Shown: one piece after another, positions 1-7,474 of the stretch | How positions within the stretch are numbered: the first letter of the stretch is position 1 | Layout of the letters: the number at the start of each line of letters is the position of its first letter | Assembly: GCA_002344885.1 (NCBI GenBank) | Contig: DDUQ01000029.1 | Span: forward strand, 1 to 46,122 | Length of the DNA stretch: 46,122 nt | Reading direction: 5' to 3' | DNA from: Comamonadaceae bacterium UBA2334 | GTDB lineage: Bacteria; Pseudomonadota; Gammaproteobacteria; Burkholderiales; Burkholderiaceae_C | The notes under the pieces: generated by a model | The model's database searches: none | What the model saw: only the letters and a program-made list of their open reading frames with translations | Told to the model about the DNA's origin: nothing | Made by a program: the position numbers and the translations under genes

Positions 1-257
1 GTTGAAACTGGCTCCCAGTCTAGCTTTGCGGCGGTTTTGTGGGAGCTAACTGCCGGAAATAGGTTTATTTGAGAGGGTAGTCTCCGGGCCCTTTTTCTTG
101 CGTGAAATCTTTACGTGGCGCTCCCGTGGCGTGGGGTTCCAGCCACCCGTGCTAAAGGTAGCAGAGCGCATTACCTCCGACGGACAGTGTGTTCATTTCT
201 GGCCAACACTTTTTGCGTTCAAAGGGTTTGTTCCGAATCTTCAATCGGCGTATCCAT
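1..257. other. No gene recognised at the left edge
   Basis: I see no convincing protein or RNA gene here. Short open frames exist but have no recognisable domain and no good ribosome-binding site. The stretch may be the 3' flank or intergenic space next to a gene outside the window. It lies beyond the terminator of the leftward gap gene. Confidence 0.5.
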
Positions 258-293
258 AAAAAAAGGCTGCCGCATGCTCTTGCAGCAGCCCTT
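258..293 (-). terminator. Rho-independent terminator of gap
   Basis: On the minus strand a GC-rich stem (GGCTGCTGCA pairing imperfectly with TGCGGCAGCC, one mismatch) is followed directly by seven T residues (the A run at 258-264). It lies about 20 bases after the gap stop codon, the expected place for an intrinsic terminator of that gene. Confidence 0.85.
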
Positions 294-311
294 GATCGGC
301 TCGCGAGGGAA

Positions 312-1757
312 TCAGGCCGGGAACGAAGCGAAGTGGATGCCTGCTATCTGTTGCGCCAAGCGGACCACCTGGCAGCTGTAGCCAAATTCGTTGTCGTACC
401 ACACGTAAAGCACGATGTTGCGGCCGTTGGCGATGGTGGCAGGTGCGTCCACCACACCGGCGTGACGCGAGCCTACCAAGTCACTGGAAACGATTTCGGT
501 AGATGAGCTGTAGTCAATCTGTTCCTGCAACGCTGGGCTCAGCGCGCAGTCGCGCAAGTAGGCGTTGAGCGCCTCCTTGGTGGTTTCTGCGGCCAGCGTG
601 AGGTTCAGGATGGCCATGCTCACGTTCGGTGTGGGCACGCGGATGGCGTTGCCCGTGAGTTTGCCAGCCAGTTCGGGCAGTGCTTTGGCCACGGCCTTGG
701 CTGCACCGGTTTCTGTGATCACCATGTTGAGCGGCGCAGCGCGTCCACGGCGTTCGGCCTTGTGGTAGTTGTCGATCAGGTTCTGGTCGTTGGTGAAGGA
801 ATGCACCGTTTCCACGTGACCGTGCTCGATGCCGAACTTGTCGTTGATGGCCTTGAGCACCGGCACGATGGCATTGGTGGTACAGCTCGCGGCGGTGACG
901 ATTTTGTCGTCGTCTGTCAGGTCGCCGCTGTTGATGCCGTACACGATGTTTTTGAGCGAGCCCTTGCCGGGTGCGGTCAGCAGCACGCGCGACACGCCAG
1001 GGCTTTGCAGGTGCAGTGACAGGCCTGCCTCGTCGCGCCAGGAGCCGGTGTTGTCGATCACGATGGCGTTGTGGATGCCGTGGGCCGTGTAATCGATCTT
1101 GTCCGGGCCTTCACCGTTGATGACTTTGATGAACACGCCGTTGGCGATGATGCCGCTGTTCTCGTTGTCCACCACGATGGAGCCGTTGAACGGGCCATGC
1201 ACCGAGTCACGGCGCAGCAGCGCTGCACGTTTTTCGAGGTCGTTGCCCTTGCCTTTGCGCACCACAATGGCCCGCAGGCGCATTTTGTTGCCCTTGCCGG
1301 TGCGTTCGATCAGCAGGCGCGCCAGCAGACGACCGATGCGGCCAAAGCCGTACAGGACGATGTCGCGGGGCTCCATGGTCTGGGGCTCGGCGCTGTTCAG
1401 GATGGGTGCCAGTTCCTTGCGCAGGAAATCGGCTGCAGACAGTCCTGCGCCTTCGGCAATCCATTTGTTGGTGAGGCGGCCCAGATCAATTTTGGCCGGG
1501 GCCAGTTGCAGGCCTTCCATGGCCACAACCAGTTGGAAGCTGTGCTGGATGGACAGCTCTTCACCCGTGTACTGGCGCGCAAAGCGGTGTGTCTTGAGGA
1601 TGTCAACGGTGGTGACGTTATTGATGGCACGCCCGTAGATGCGCATCAGCATGCCATTGTTTCGATACAACCTGCCGATGATCGGCAGCATCTGTTCGGC
1701 CAGCTCCAGGCGTTGGATATAGCCTTGTAGCAGTTGATCGTCTTTTTCGATGCTCAT
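312..1757 (-). CDS. gap: Glyceraldehyde-3-phosphate dehydrogenase, long form
   Basis: Interconverts glyceraldehyde 3-phosphate and 1,3-bisphosphoglycerate with NAD(P), in cytosolic glycolysis/gluconeogenesis. The 481-residue product is longer than the usual ~335 because of an N-terminal extension of about 130 residues, as in the long GAPDH subfamily of some proteobacteria. The Rossmann motif GFGRIG starts near residue 137. The active-site segment ASCTTN puts the catalytic cysteine near 292, with the partner histidine in TVHSFTNDQ. The C-terminal WYDNEFGYS signature is present. The ATG at 1757 is preceded by an AGGAA ribosome-binding site. It is a single-gene unit ending in a strong terminator. 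Whether it works in the glycolytic or gluconeogenic direction, and its NAD/NADP preference, cannot be read from the sequence. Confidence 0.95.
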   Translation of the reverse strand: MSIEKDDQLLQGYIQRLELAEQMLPIIGRLYRNNGMLMRIYGRAINNVTTVDILKTHRFARQYTGEELSIQHSFQLVVAMEGLQLAPAKIDLGRLTNKWIAEGAGLSAADFLRKELAPILNSAEPQTMEPRDIVLYGFGRIGRLLARLLIERTGKGNKMRLRAIVVRKGKGNDLEKRAALLRRDSVHGPFNGSIVVDNENSGIIANGVFIKVINGEGPDKIDYTAHGIHNAIVIDNTGSWRDEAGLSLHLQSPGVSRVLLTAPGKGSLKNIVYGINSGDLTDDDKIVTAASCTTNAIVPVLKAINDKFGIEHGHVETVHSFTNDQNLIDNYHKAERRGRAAPLNMVITETGAAKAVAKALPELAGKLTGNAIRVPTPNVSMAILNLTLAAETTKEALNAYLRDCALSPALQEQIDYSSSTEIVSSDLVGSRHAGVVDAPATIANGRNIVLYVWYDNEFGYSCQVVRLAQQIAGIHFASFPA

Positions 1758-1968
1758 GTATTCCTCGTACTCGTAGATGGTCAGGCAAAAATCAAAACCG
1801 CGTATTTTCGCTCGAAGGACTTACGGTGGCCTTGCCTATTGAAAAGGTCTGGGTCGATGGCTGGTGTGAACGCGGTTTTCGCTCTCCTGTCAGGGCTGCG
1901 GTGCCTTTGCCCTCAACCGATGTCCGTTCCCTCGGGTGGGGCGATGAGTTGGTGGCCTTGTCTGGCCG

Positions 1969-3258
1969 TCATTGCACGCGCATCAACTCCAGCAACGCCC
2001 GCGCCACCACCTTCGTCGCCCGGCGCAGGTCGGCCAGTTCCAGGTGTTCGTCCGCCCGCTTGGCGTTGGATTCGCGCACGGTGCGGGGCCCCGCGCCGTA
2101 AATCACGCCGGGAATGCCGTGTTCGCCGTACAGGCGCACGTCGGTGTACAGGGGGGTGCCCACTGCCGGGATGGGTTCGCCGAACACCTGCTGGCCGTGC
2201 GTTTGCAGGGCGGCTACCAGCGGGGTGTTGCCGGGCAGGGGCTTCAGGGCGTGGGCCAGCAGCATGCGGCGCACGTCCACCTGCAGGGCTTTGCCGCCAC
2301 GCGGCGGGTTGAAGCTGGCGGCAGCGGCGGCTATTGTTTCGCGCAGGCTGGCTTCCACCTGGGCGGGGTCTTCCTCGGGAATCATCCGGCGGTCGAGCTT
2401 GAGCACCACTTTGCCGGGGATGACGTTGGTGTTGGTGCCGCCATTGATCAGGCCGATGTTCAGGTAGGGGTGGGTGATGCCTTCCACGCCCGAGGTGACC
2501 TGCAAATAGTCGCGGTTGAGCGCATACAGCGCGTTCATGATGTGGGTGGCACCCTGCAAGGCGTCGGTGCCGCTGTCGGGAATGGCGGCGTGCGACATGT
2601 CGCCCTGCACCGTCACTTCCAGTTGCAGGCAGCCGTTGTGGGCCACCACCACCTGGTAGCTGAAGCCCGCGGCAATCATCAGGTCGGGCTTGGTGTGGCC
2701 GTGTTTCAGCAGCCAGCCGGGGCCGACTTCACCGCCGAATTCTTCGTCGTAGGTGAAGTGCAGTTCCACGCTGCCTTTCAGGGGCACGTTGTGCGTCCCG
2801 GCCAGGCTTTCCAGCGCACGCACAGCGAAGGTGAAGGTGGAGAAGTCGCACTTGCTCACGGCGGCGGCACGGCCGTAGATGCGGCCCGTCTGGTTGCCGC
2901 CCACCACTTCGCCACCGTAGGGGGCGTGCGTCCAGCCGTCGCCGGGTGGCACCACGTCGCCGTGGGCGTTCAGTGCAATGGTTTTCCCTCCTGTGCCGTA
3001 GTGGCGGCGCACGATGAGGTTGGTGATGGTTTCCAGCCCGGCTGCCTTCACCTCGTCTGCGGGCACGGCGAATTGTTCTGCCGTCATGCCGAAGGTTTGC
3101 AGCAGCTCTGCCGTGCGTTCGGCATGGGGCGCGTTGTTGCCGGGCGGGGTGTCGGTGGGCACCTTGATGAGCTGCTGCAAAAAGCCCACCTGTTCGTCAA
3201 AGTGGGCATCCACCCACGCATCGAGTTGTTGAAAGGCGTTGTGGTCAGGGGTGGTCAT
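1969..3258 (-). CDS. M20-family metallohydrolase of the purine operon
   Basis: A 429-residue cytosolic zinc hydrolase of the M20 (ArgE/DapE/carboxypeptidase G2) family, whose members cut amide bonds. Visible metal and catalytic residues are the HGD motif (H99, D101), an Asp in SKCDFS (near D138) and the EE pair in YDEEFGGE (E172/E173). The Asp lies in an unusual AAAVSKCDF context in place of the common SDMKGG. I chose the ATG at 3258; a TTG at 3312 would add 18 residues with no better ribosome-binding site. It follows the uraD-allC fusion by 87 bases on the same strand and is probably the last gene of that operon. The substrate is unknown. Context suggests a ureide or N-carbamoyl compound, possibly ureidoglycolate or ureidoglycine, but this is inference. 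Confidence 0.85.
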   Translation of the reverse strand: MTTPDHNAFQQLDAWVDAHFDEQVGFLQQLIKVPTDTPPGNNAPHAERTAELLQTFGMTAEQFAVPADEVKAAGLETITNLIVRRHYGTGGKTIALNAHGDVVPPGDGWTHAPYGGEVVGGNQTGRIYGRAAAVSKCDFSTFTFAVRALESLAGTHNVPLKGSVELHFTYDEEFGGEVGPGWLLKHGHTKPDLMIAAGFSYQVVVAHNGCLQLEVTVQGDMSHAAIPDSGTDALQGATHIMNALYALNRDYLQVTSGVEGITHPYLNIGLINGGTNTNVIPGKVVLKLDRRMIPEEDPAQVEASLRETIAAAAASFNPPRGGKALQVDVRRMLLAHALKPLPGNTPLVAALQTHGQQVFGEPIPAVGTPLYTDVRLYGEHGIPGVIYGAGPRTVRESNAKRADEHLELADLRRATKVVARALLELMRVQ

Positions 3259-3345
3259 GGCGGGGTTTCGTGTGCGGGGTAGGGGTGAGAGGGGTGAAAA
3301 GAGAGCAAACAATGTCCACCCATCAAGCGGTAAAGGTAAAAAAGA

Positions 3346-5133
3346 TTAACTATTTTGGTCAGCCAGTTGGTGCAGCAGGTGGGTGAAGGCGTCCACGGTC
3401 AGTTGCATGTCGTCGGCGGTGGTGCTTTCCAGCGGGTTGTGGCTGATGCCGCTGTTTTCGCCGCGCACAAACAGCATGGCCTGGGGCATCACGTCGTGCA
3501 GCTTCATGGCGTCGTGCCCCGCGCCGCTGGGCATGGTGAACACGGGCAGGCCGGTGGCTTGCACGGCGGCTGCCCATCGCGCTTGCAGAGCGGGTGCACT
3601 GGGGGCGGCGCTGGCGCGCATGGTTTCTTCCAGCGTGTAGCTCAGGCCCCGGCGGGTGCAGATGTCTTGCAGTTTGTGTAGCACATCTCGCTCCACGGCG
3701 TTGCGCTGGGCATCGATGGGGGCACGAATGTCCAGGCTGAAGCGGCAGGTGCCCGGCACCACGTTGATGCTGCCGTTGGGCACGTTCAACTGGCCCATGG
3801 TGGCCACGCTGTCAGCGTCCTGGCCCGCACGCGCTTCCAGGTACAGGGCGAGTTCGGCCACGGCGCAGGCCGCATCCTTGCGGCGGTCCATGGGCGTGGT
3901 GCCGGCGTGGCTGGCCTGGCCGGTTACTTCGCCCAGAAAGCGCACGCTGCCGTTGATGCTGGTGACCACGCCCAGTGGCAGGTTCAGCTCATTCAACACC
4001 GGGCCCTGTTCGATGTGGACTTCCACAAAGCCCAGGTAGTGGGCCGGGTCGCGCTGGCAGGTGGCGATGGCCTCGGCAGTGGCGGGCAAACCAGCGTGCT
4101 GCATGGCCTGGCGCATGGAGATGCCGTCTGCATCGGTCTGGTCCAGCCAGGCCGGGTTGAAGCTGCCGGTGAGTGCGCCCGAGCCCAGAAAGGTGGCCTT
4201 GTAGCGCTGGCCTTCTTCCTCGGCAAACGCCACCACCTCGATGCCAAACGGCAGGCGCTTGCTTGTCGCGTGAAGCTCGCGCACGCAGGCCATGGGCACG
4301 AAGATGCCCAGGCGCCCGTCGTACTTGCCGCCATTGCGGACGGTGTCGTAGTGGCTGCCGGTGAGCAGTGTTCGGGCGGCAGGGTCGCTTCCCTTGTAGA
4401 GCCCCACCACGTTGCCCACGGCATCGGTGGTGACGCTGTCGAACCCGCAGTCGCGCATCCACCCGGCAATGTCTGCCGCACAGGCGCGGTGCGCGTCGGT
4501 CAGGTAGGTCACGGTCATCTGGCCCAGTTCGGCGTAACCGGGGTCGGTGTGGCGGGCCAGTTGCTCCTGCCAGTCCCACACGTCCTGCCCCAGGGTGGGC
4601 TCGAAACCAAACTTGTCGTTCAGCCGGATTTCTGCAATGCGGTGGATGTTGCGGATGCATTCGGCCAATTCGAAGTCCGGGTGGCCGTTCAGTCGGCGCT
4701 GAAAGGCCTCGATGATCTGGCGCTTGTTCAGCCCCAGGCCTCTGGGGCCGCGCACCGCGAGGATGAACGGCCAGCCAAACTTGGCGTTGTAGTCGGCATT
4801 CAGTTTCTGAATGAGAGCAAATTCTTCAGGTGTGCATTGCGTCAGGCCTGCTTTTTGCTGCTCATTGGTGGATTCTGCCGTCAGCGTGTTGCTGACCATG
4901 GCTTTGCCGGCCAATTCGGGGTGGGCGCGGATGAGGTCTTTTTTGGCCTCGTCGCCTGCTGCATCCAGCACCTGGGTCATGACGTGCTTCAGGTGGGCCA
5001 GCGACAGGAAAGGCCGTTGGGCCATGGCCTGCCCCGCAATCCAGGGCGTGTGCTCGTACAGGCCGTCCAGCATCTTGGCGGCCACATCGGGTGGGGCCGC
5101 ATTCAGGCGGTCGAGGGTCAGGGGTGCGGACAT
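3346..5133 (-). CDS. uraD-allC: Bifunctional OHCU decarboxylase / allantoate amidohydrolase fusion
   Basis: A 595-residue fusion. Residues ~1-165 are an OHCU decarboxylase (UraD) domain with the characteristic HPELAGK segment (H71), which turns 2-oxo-4-hydroxy-4-carboxy-5-ureidoimidazoline into S-allantoin. Residues ~180-595 are an M20-type allantoate amidohydrolase (AllC). Its GSHYDTVRNGGKYDG segment (H261, D263, D272) and EEEGQRY segment (E306/E307) supply metal and catalytic residues, and a GHDAMKL motif lies near the C terminus. AllC releases ammonia and CO2 from allantoate to give ureidoglycine. The ATG at 5133 was chosen because it lies four bases after the puuE stop codon; an upstream in-frame start would run into puuE. 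The two domains catalyse non-consecutive steps, and the intervening allantoinase step is encoded by the adjacent puuE. Confidence 0.93.
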   Translation of the reverse strand: MSAPLTLDRLNAAPPDVAAKMLDGLYEHTPWIAGQAMAQRPFLSLAHLKHVMTQVLDAAGDEAKKDLIRAHPELAGKAMVSNTLTAESTNEQQKAGLTQCTPEEFALIQKLNADYNAKFGWPFILAVRGPRGLGLNKRQIIEAFQRRLNGHPDFELAECIRNIHRIAEIRLNDKFGFEPTLGQDVWDWQEQLARHTDPGYAELGQMTVTYLTDAHRACAADIAGWMRDCGFDSVTTDAVGNVVGLYKGSDPAARTLLTGSHYDTVRNGGKYDGRLGIFVPMACVRELHATSKRLPFGIEVVAFAEEEGQRYKATFLGSGALTGSFNPAWLDQTDADGISMRQAMQHAGLPATAEAIATCQRDPAHYLGFVEVHIEQGPVLNELNLPLGVVTSINGSVRFLGEVTGQASHAGTTPMDRRKDAACAVAELALYLEARAGQDADSVATMGQLNVPNGSINVVPGTCRFSLDIRAPIDAQRNAVERDVLHKLQDICTRRGLSYTLEETMRASAAPSAPALQARWAAAVQATGLPVFTMPSGAGHDAMKLHDVMPQAMLFVRGENSGISHNPLESTTADDMQLTVDAFTHLLHQLADQNS

Positions 5134-5137
5134 GCGT

Positions 5138-6211
5138 TCAGCCTTGGTAAGGGTGGGTGGTGGCCCAGTGGCGGGCAATGTCGATGCGGCGGGCCACCCA
5201 CGCGCCGTCGTGGCGCTGGATGTGGTCCAGGAAGCGTTGCAGCGCGGTGATGCGGCCCGGGCGGCCCAGCAGGCGGCAGTGCATGCCGATGCTCATCATC
5301 TTGGGGGCGTTGTCCCCCCCATTGGCCGTGTCTGGGTTGCCTTCGGCATACAGCGCGTCAAAGCTGTCTTTCAGGTACTGGAAGAACGGGTCGGCATGGC
5401 TGTAGCCCTGGGGCAGCGAGAAGCGCATGTCGTTGCAGTCCAGCGTGTAGGGCACGATGAGCTGGGGCACCACGCTGCCGTCGGTTTTCTGCACCTTCAT
5501 CCAGAAGGGCAGGTCGTCGCCGTAGTAGTCGCTGTCGTAGGTGAATCCGCCAAAGTCGGCCACCAGGCGGCGGGTGTTGGGGCTGTCGCGCCCCGTGTAC
5601 CAGCCCGCGCCGTGCAGCTGGCGGTTGTGGTCGCCAGTCAGCGTGGCAATGGCGTCCATGGCCATCGCCATGTGCTCGCGTTCAATCTCTTCGCTCAGGT
5701 TCTGGTAATGAATCCATTTCCAGCCGTGGCAGGCAATTTCGTGGCCGGCTGCGGCGAAGGCAGCCGTCAGCTCGGGGTGGCGTTGTAACGCGGTGGCCAC
5801 GCCGAACACAGTGAGGGGCAGGCCACGCTTTTCAAATTCCCGCAGGATGCGCCACACCCCGGCGCGCGAGCCATATTCGTAAATGCCTTCCATGCTGATG
5901 TGCCGTGCGGGAAAGGCCGCAGGGTTGAACATTTCAGACAGAAAGGTTTCGCTGGCCGCATCACCATGCAGCACGCAGTTTTCGCCGCCTTCTTCGTAGT
6001 TCAGCACGAACTGCACCGCAATGCGCGCACCATTGGGCCACTGGGCGTGCGGCACGTGGCGGCCGTAGCCGATCAGGTCGCGGGGGTAGGGTGCCGTGGA
6101 GTCATAGGCCCCCACACTTGCCGCTGGTGCGGCTGCGTTGCCCCCAGAACCGGCAACAAGTGTTGGGGCTGTTTCGCCTTCGTGCTGCCGGGCGTCGAAA
6201 CTGTTGTTCAT
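5138..6211 (-). CDS. puuE: Allantoinase of the polysaccharide-deacetylase family
   Basis: PuuE-type allantoinase hydrolyses S-allantoin to allantoate and is unrelated to the amidohydrolase AllB. The 357-residue product carries the family pattern: an NYEEGGE segment near the start of the core, FGVATAL, and the GHEIACHGWKW metal/active-site segment. About 35 residues of Ala/Gly-rich extension precede the conserved core (YPRDLIGYG). The start at 6211 is supported by an ATGA overlap with the gntR stop codon, which implies translational coupling. It is the second gene of the leftward gntR-puuE-uraD/allC-M20 operon, so it should share control by the GntR operator in the gntR-hiuH gap. Confidence 0.93.
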   Translation of the reverse strand: MNNSFDARQHEGETAPTLVAGSGGNAAAPAASVGAYDSTAPYPRDLIGYGRHVPHAQWPNGARIAVQFVLNYEEGGENCVLHGDAASETFLSEMFNPAAFPARHISMEGIYEYGSRAGVWRILREFEKRGLPLTVFGVATALQRHPELTAAFAAAGHEIACHGWKWIHYQNLSEEIEREHMAMAMDAIATLTGDHNRQLHGAGWYTGRDSPNTRRLVADFGGFTYDSDYYGDDLPFWMKVQKTDGSVVPQLIVPYTLDCNDMRFSLPQGYSHADPFFQYLKDSFDALYAEGNPDTANGGDNAPKMMSIGMHCRLLGRPGRITALQRFLDHIQRHDGAWVARRIDIARHWATTHPYQG

Positions 6212-6909
6212 GACAAAGCCATTGAGATGTCGTTGCTGGGCAGCTTGCGGTCAAACTGCAGGCCGTGCTCCACGTGTTGCAAGTGTTGTTCCATCAACTC
6301 CACCGCCTTGGCTTCGTCGCGCCGGGCAATGGCTTCGATGATGGCGGCGTGTTCGTCGCTGGAATGCTCGGCAGCCAACGTGCTCTGGTACATCAGTGTG
6401 ATGAGTGCGCAGCGCGAAATGAGGTCGTCCAGCATCTGGGCCAGCACCTCGTTGCCCATCAATTCCGCCATGCACACGTGGAAGTCGCCCAGCAGTTCGG
6501 TTCGCCCTGTCACGTCCTGGCTGGCCACCGCCAGCTTCTCCTGCGCCACATGGGCCTGCAGGGCTGCGATTTGTTGCGGCGTGACCTGGCGCACGAAGGC
6601 ACGGGTCATTTCGGCTTCCAGCATGCGCCGCACCGCGAACACCTGCCGGGCCTCGGTGGCAGAGGGTGTGGACACGAACGCGCCACGTGCCGGTTCCATG
6701 CGGATGAGGTGGTTGCGCGCCATCTGGAACAGCGCCTGGCGCACCAGCGTGCGCGAGACGCCAAAGTGGTCCGCCAGCTTCTGCTCGGCCAGTTTGGTGC
6801 CGGGGTGCAGCCGGTGCTCGACGATGGCGCGCGTCAGCGATTCGACGATGCGGGCCGTGGCCGATGCGGTGGATTCGTCTCGTTCGGGGGTGTCATCGGG
6901 CGTGGGCAT
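6208..6909 (-). CDS. GntR-family (FCD domain) regulator of purine catabolism
   Basis: A 233-residue DNA-binding regulator. The N-terminal winged helix contains the GntR signature (LAEQKLADHFGVSRTLVRQAL), followed by an all-helical FCD ligand domain of the FadR/VanR type with a conserved Asp and His residues (DFHVCMAEL, EHAAIIEAI). The ATG at 6909 is the only start that gives a normal N terminus; an open frame runs to 7338 but reads through the divergent hiuH gene. It is the first gene of the ureide operon and lies 126 bases from divergent hiuH. A perfect 16-bp palindrome with the GTATAC core typical of this family lies in that gap, so autoregulation is likely. The ligand is unknown; a purine or ureide intermediate is a reasonable guess. 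Confidence 0.9.
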   Translation of the reverse strand: MPTPDDTPERDESTASATARIVESLTRAIVEHRLHPGTKLAEQKLADHFGVSRTLVRQALFQMARNHLIRMEPARGAFVSTPSATEARQVFAVRRMLEAEMTRAFVRQVTPQQIAALQAHVAQEKLAVASQDVTGRTELLGDFHVCMAELMGNEVLAQMLDDLISRCALITLMYQSTLAAEHSSDEHAAIIEAIARRDEAKAVELMEQHLQHVEHGLQFDRKLPSNDISMALS

Positions 6910-6945
6910 GGTGCGTTCAGGGCCGTCACGTTGGTTTGTCAGCAA

Positions 6946-6961
6946 AAAGTGTATACACTTT
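6946..6961. promoter_or_regulatory. Putative GntR operator, gntR/hiuH intergenic
   Basis: Perfect 16-bp palindrome AAAGTGTATACACTTT in the divergent gntR-hiuH gap. GTATAC-centred palindromes are typical targets of FCD-type GntR regulators. The core also contains TATACA in both directions, so it may overlap one or both -10 elements. A near copy with one mismatch lies upstream of puuD. Confidence 0.75.
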
Positions 6962-7035
6962 CTGTCGGCCATGCACGTATTTTTCGTTGGGCTCACACCG
7001 CAGCGCAACGGTTCACCGATGACTTTGGAGCACAG

Positions 7036-7389
7036 ATGGGACTGAGCACACACGTACTGGACACCATGCACGGCACCCCTGCCAGCGGCATGGCGGTGCA
7101 GTTTTTCACAGTCAGCAACGGGGTGGCCACGCTCGTGCGCAGCTTCAACCTCAATGCCGATGGCCGCAACCCCGATGGGCCTTTGCTGGACAACGCCAGC
7201 CTGAAAGTCGGGCAATACCGCCTCACGTTCGATGTGAAGGGCTACTTTGCCGCACGCGGCGTGGCGCTGCCAGAACCCAGTTTTCTGGATCAGGTGAGCC
7301 TGGACTTCGGTGTCGCCCACGCCGACCAGCATTACCACGTGCCCCTGCTGGTCAGCCCCTGGAGTTATTCGACCTACAGAGGGTCGTGA
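7036..7389 (+). CDS. hiuH: 5-hydroxyisourate hydrolase (transthyretin-like)
   Basis: Hydrolyses 5-hydroxyisourate, the product of urate oxidation, to OHCU, the substrate of the UraD domain encoded nearby. The 117-residue protein has the usual family length and both signatures: LSTHVLDT at the N terminus and the C-terminal YRGS tetrapeptide. A conserved His lies in DQHYHVPLL. The ATG at 7036 follows a GGAG ribosome-binding site (7027-7030). It is divergent from gntR, with the GTATAC palindrome between them, and lies 85 bases upstream of xdhA on the same strand. The 24-bp palindrome just after its stop suggests that xdhA has a separate promoter. Confidence 0.96.
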   Translation: MGLSTHVLDTMHGTPASGMAVQFFTVSNGVATLVRSFNLNADGRNPDGPLLDNASLKVGQYRLTFDVKGYFAARGVALPEPSFLDQVSLDFGVAHADQHYHVPLLVSPWSYSTYRGS

Positions 7390-7396
7390 TGGTCAT

Positions 7397-7420
7397 CGTC
7401 ATATGAAATTTCATATGACG
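7397..7420. promoter_or_regulatory. 24-bp perfect palindrome upstream of xdhA
   Basis: A perfect inverted repeat with half-site CGTCATATGAAA, centred between 7408 and 7409. It starts eight bases after the hiuH stop codon and ends 54 bases before the xdhA start. It is unlike the GTATAC palindromes. Its symmetry and position suggest an operator for a dimeric regulator, perhaps LysR or MarR type, encoded outside this window. It lacks the GC-rich stem and T run of a terminator. Confidence 0.65.
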
Positions 7421-7434
7421 TCCATACGGTTGGG

Positions 7435-7463
7435 CCAATAAAATTGGGGTTGCCTCCAACCCC
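7435..7463 (+). promoter_or_regulatory. Overlapping hairpins in the xdhA leader
   Basis: CCAAT-AAA-ATTGG (7435-7447) and GGGGTTG-CCTC-CAACCCC (7446-7463) share two bases and so are mutually exclusive if transcribed. The second stem ends 11 bases before the xdhA ATG, where it could hinder ribosome access. This is a structural observation; a regulatory role is unproven. Confidence 0.3.
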
Positions 7464-7474
7464 ACAGCCCCACC

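Noticed and set aside
3907..5250. Long plus-strand open frame opposite uraD-allC and puuE
   Set aside because: It is antisense to clear, motif-bearing genes; its Val/Gly/His-rich composition is typical of a GC-rich shadow frame.
6910..7338. N-terminal extension of the GntR frame
   Set aside because: It reads antisense through hiuH and its operator; the normal GntR start is at 6909.
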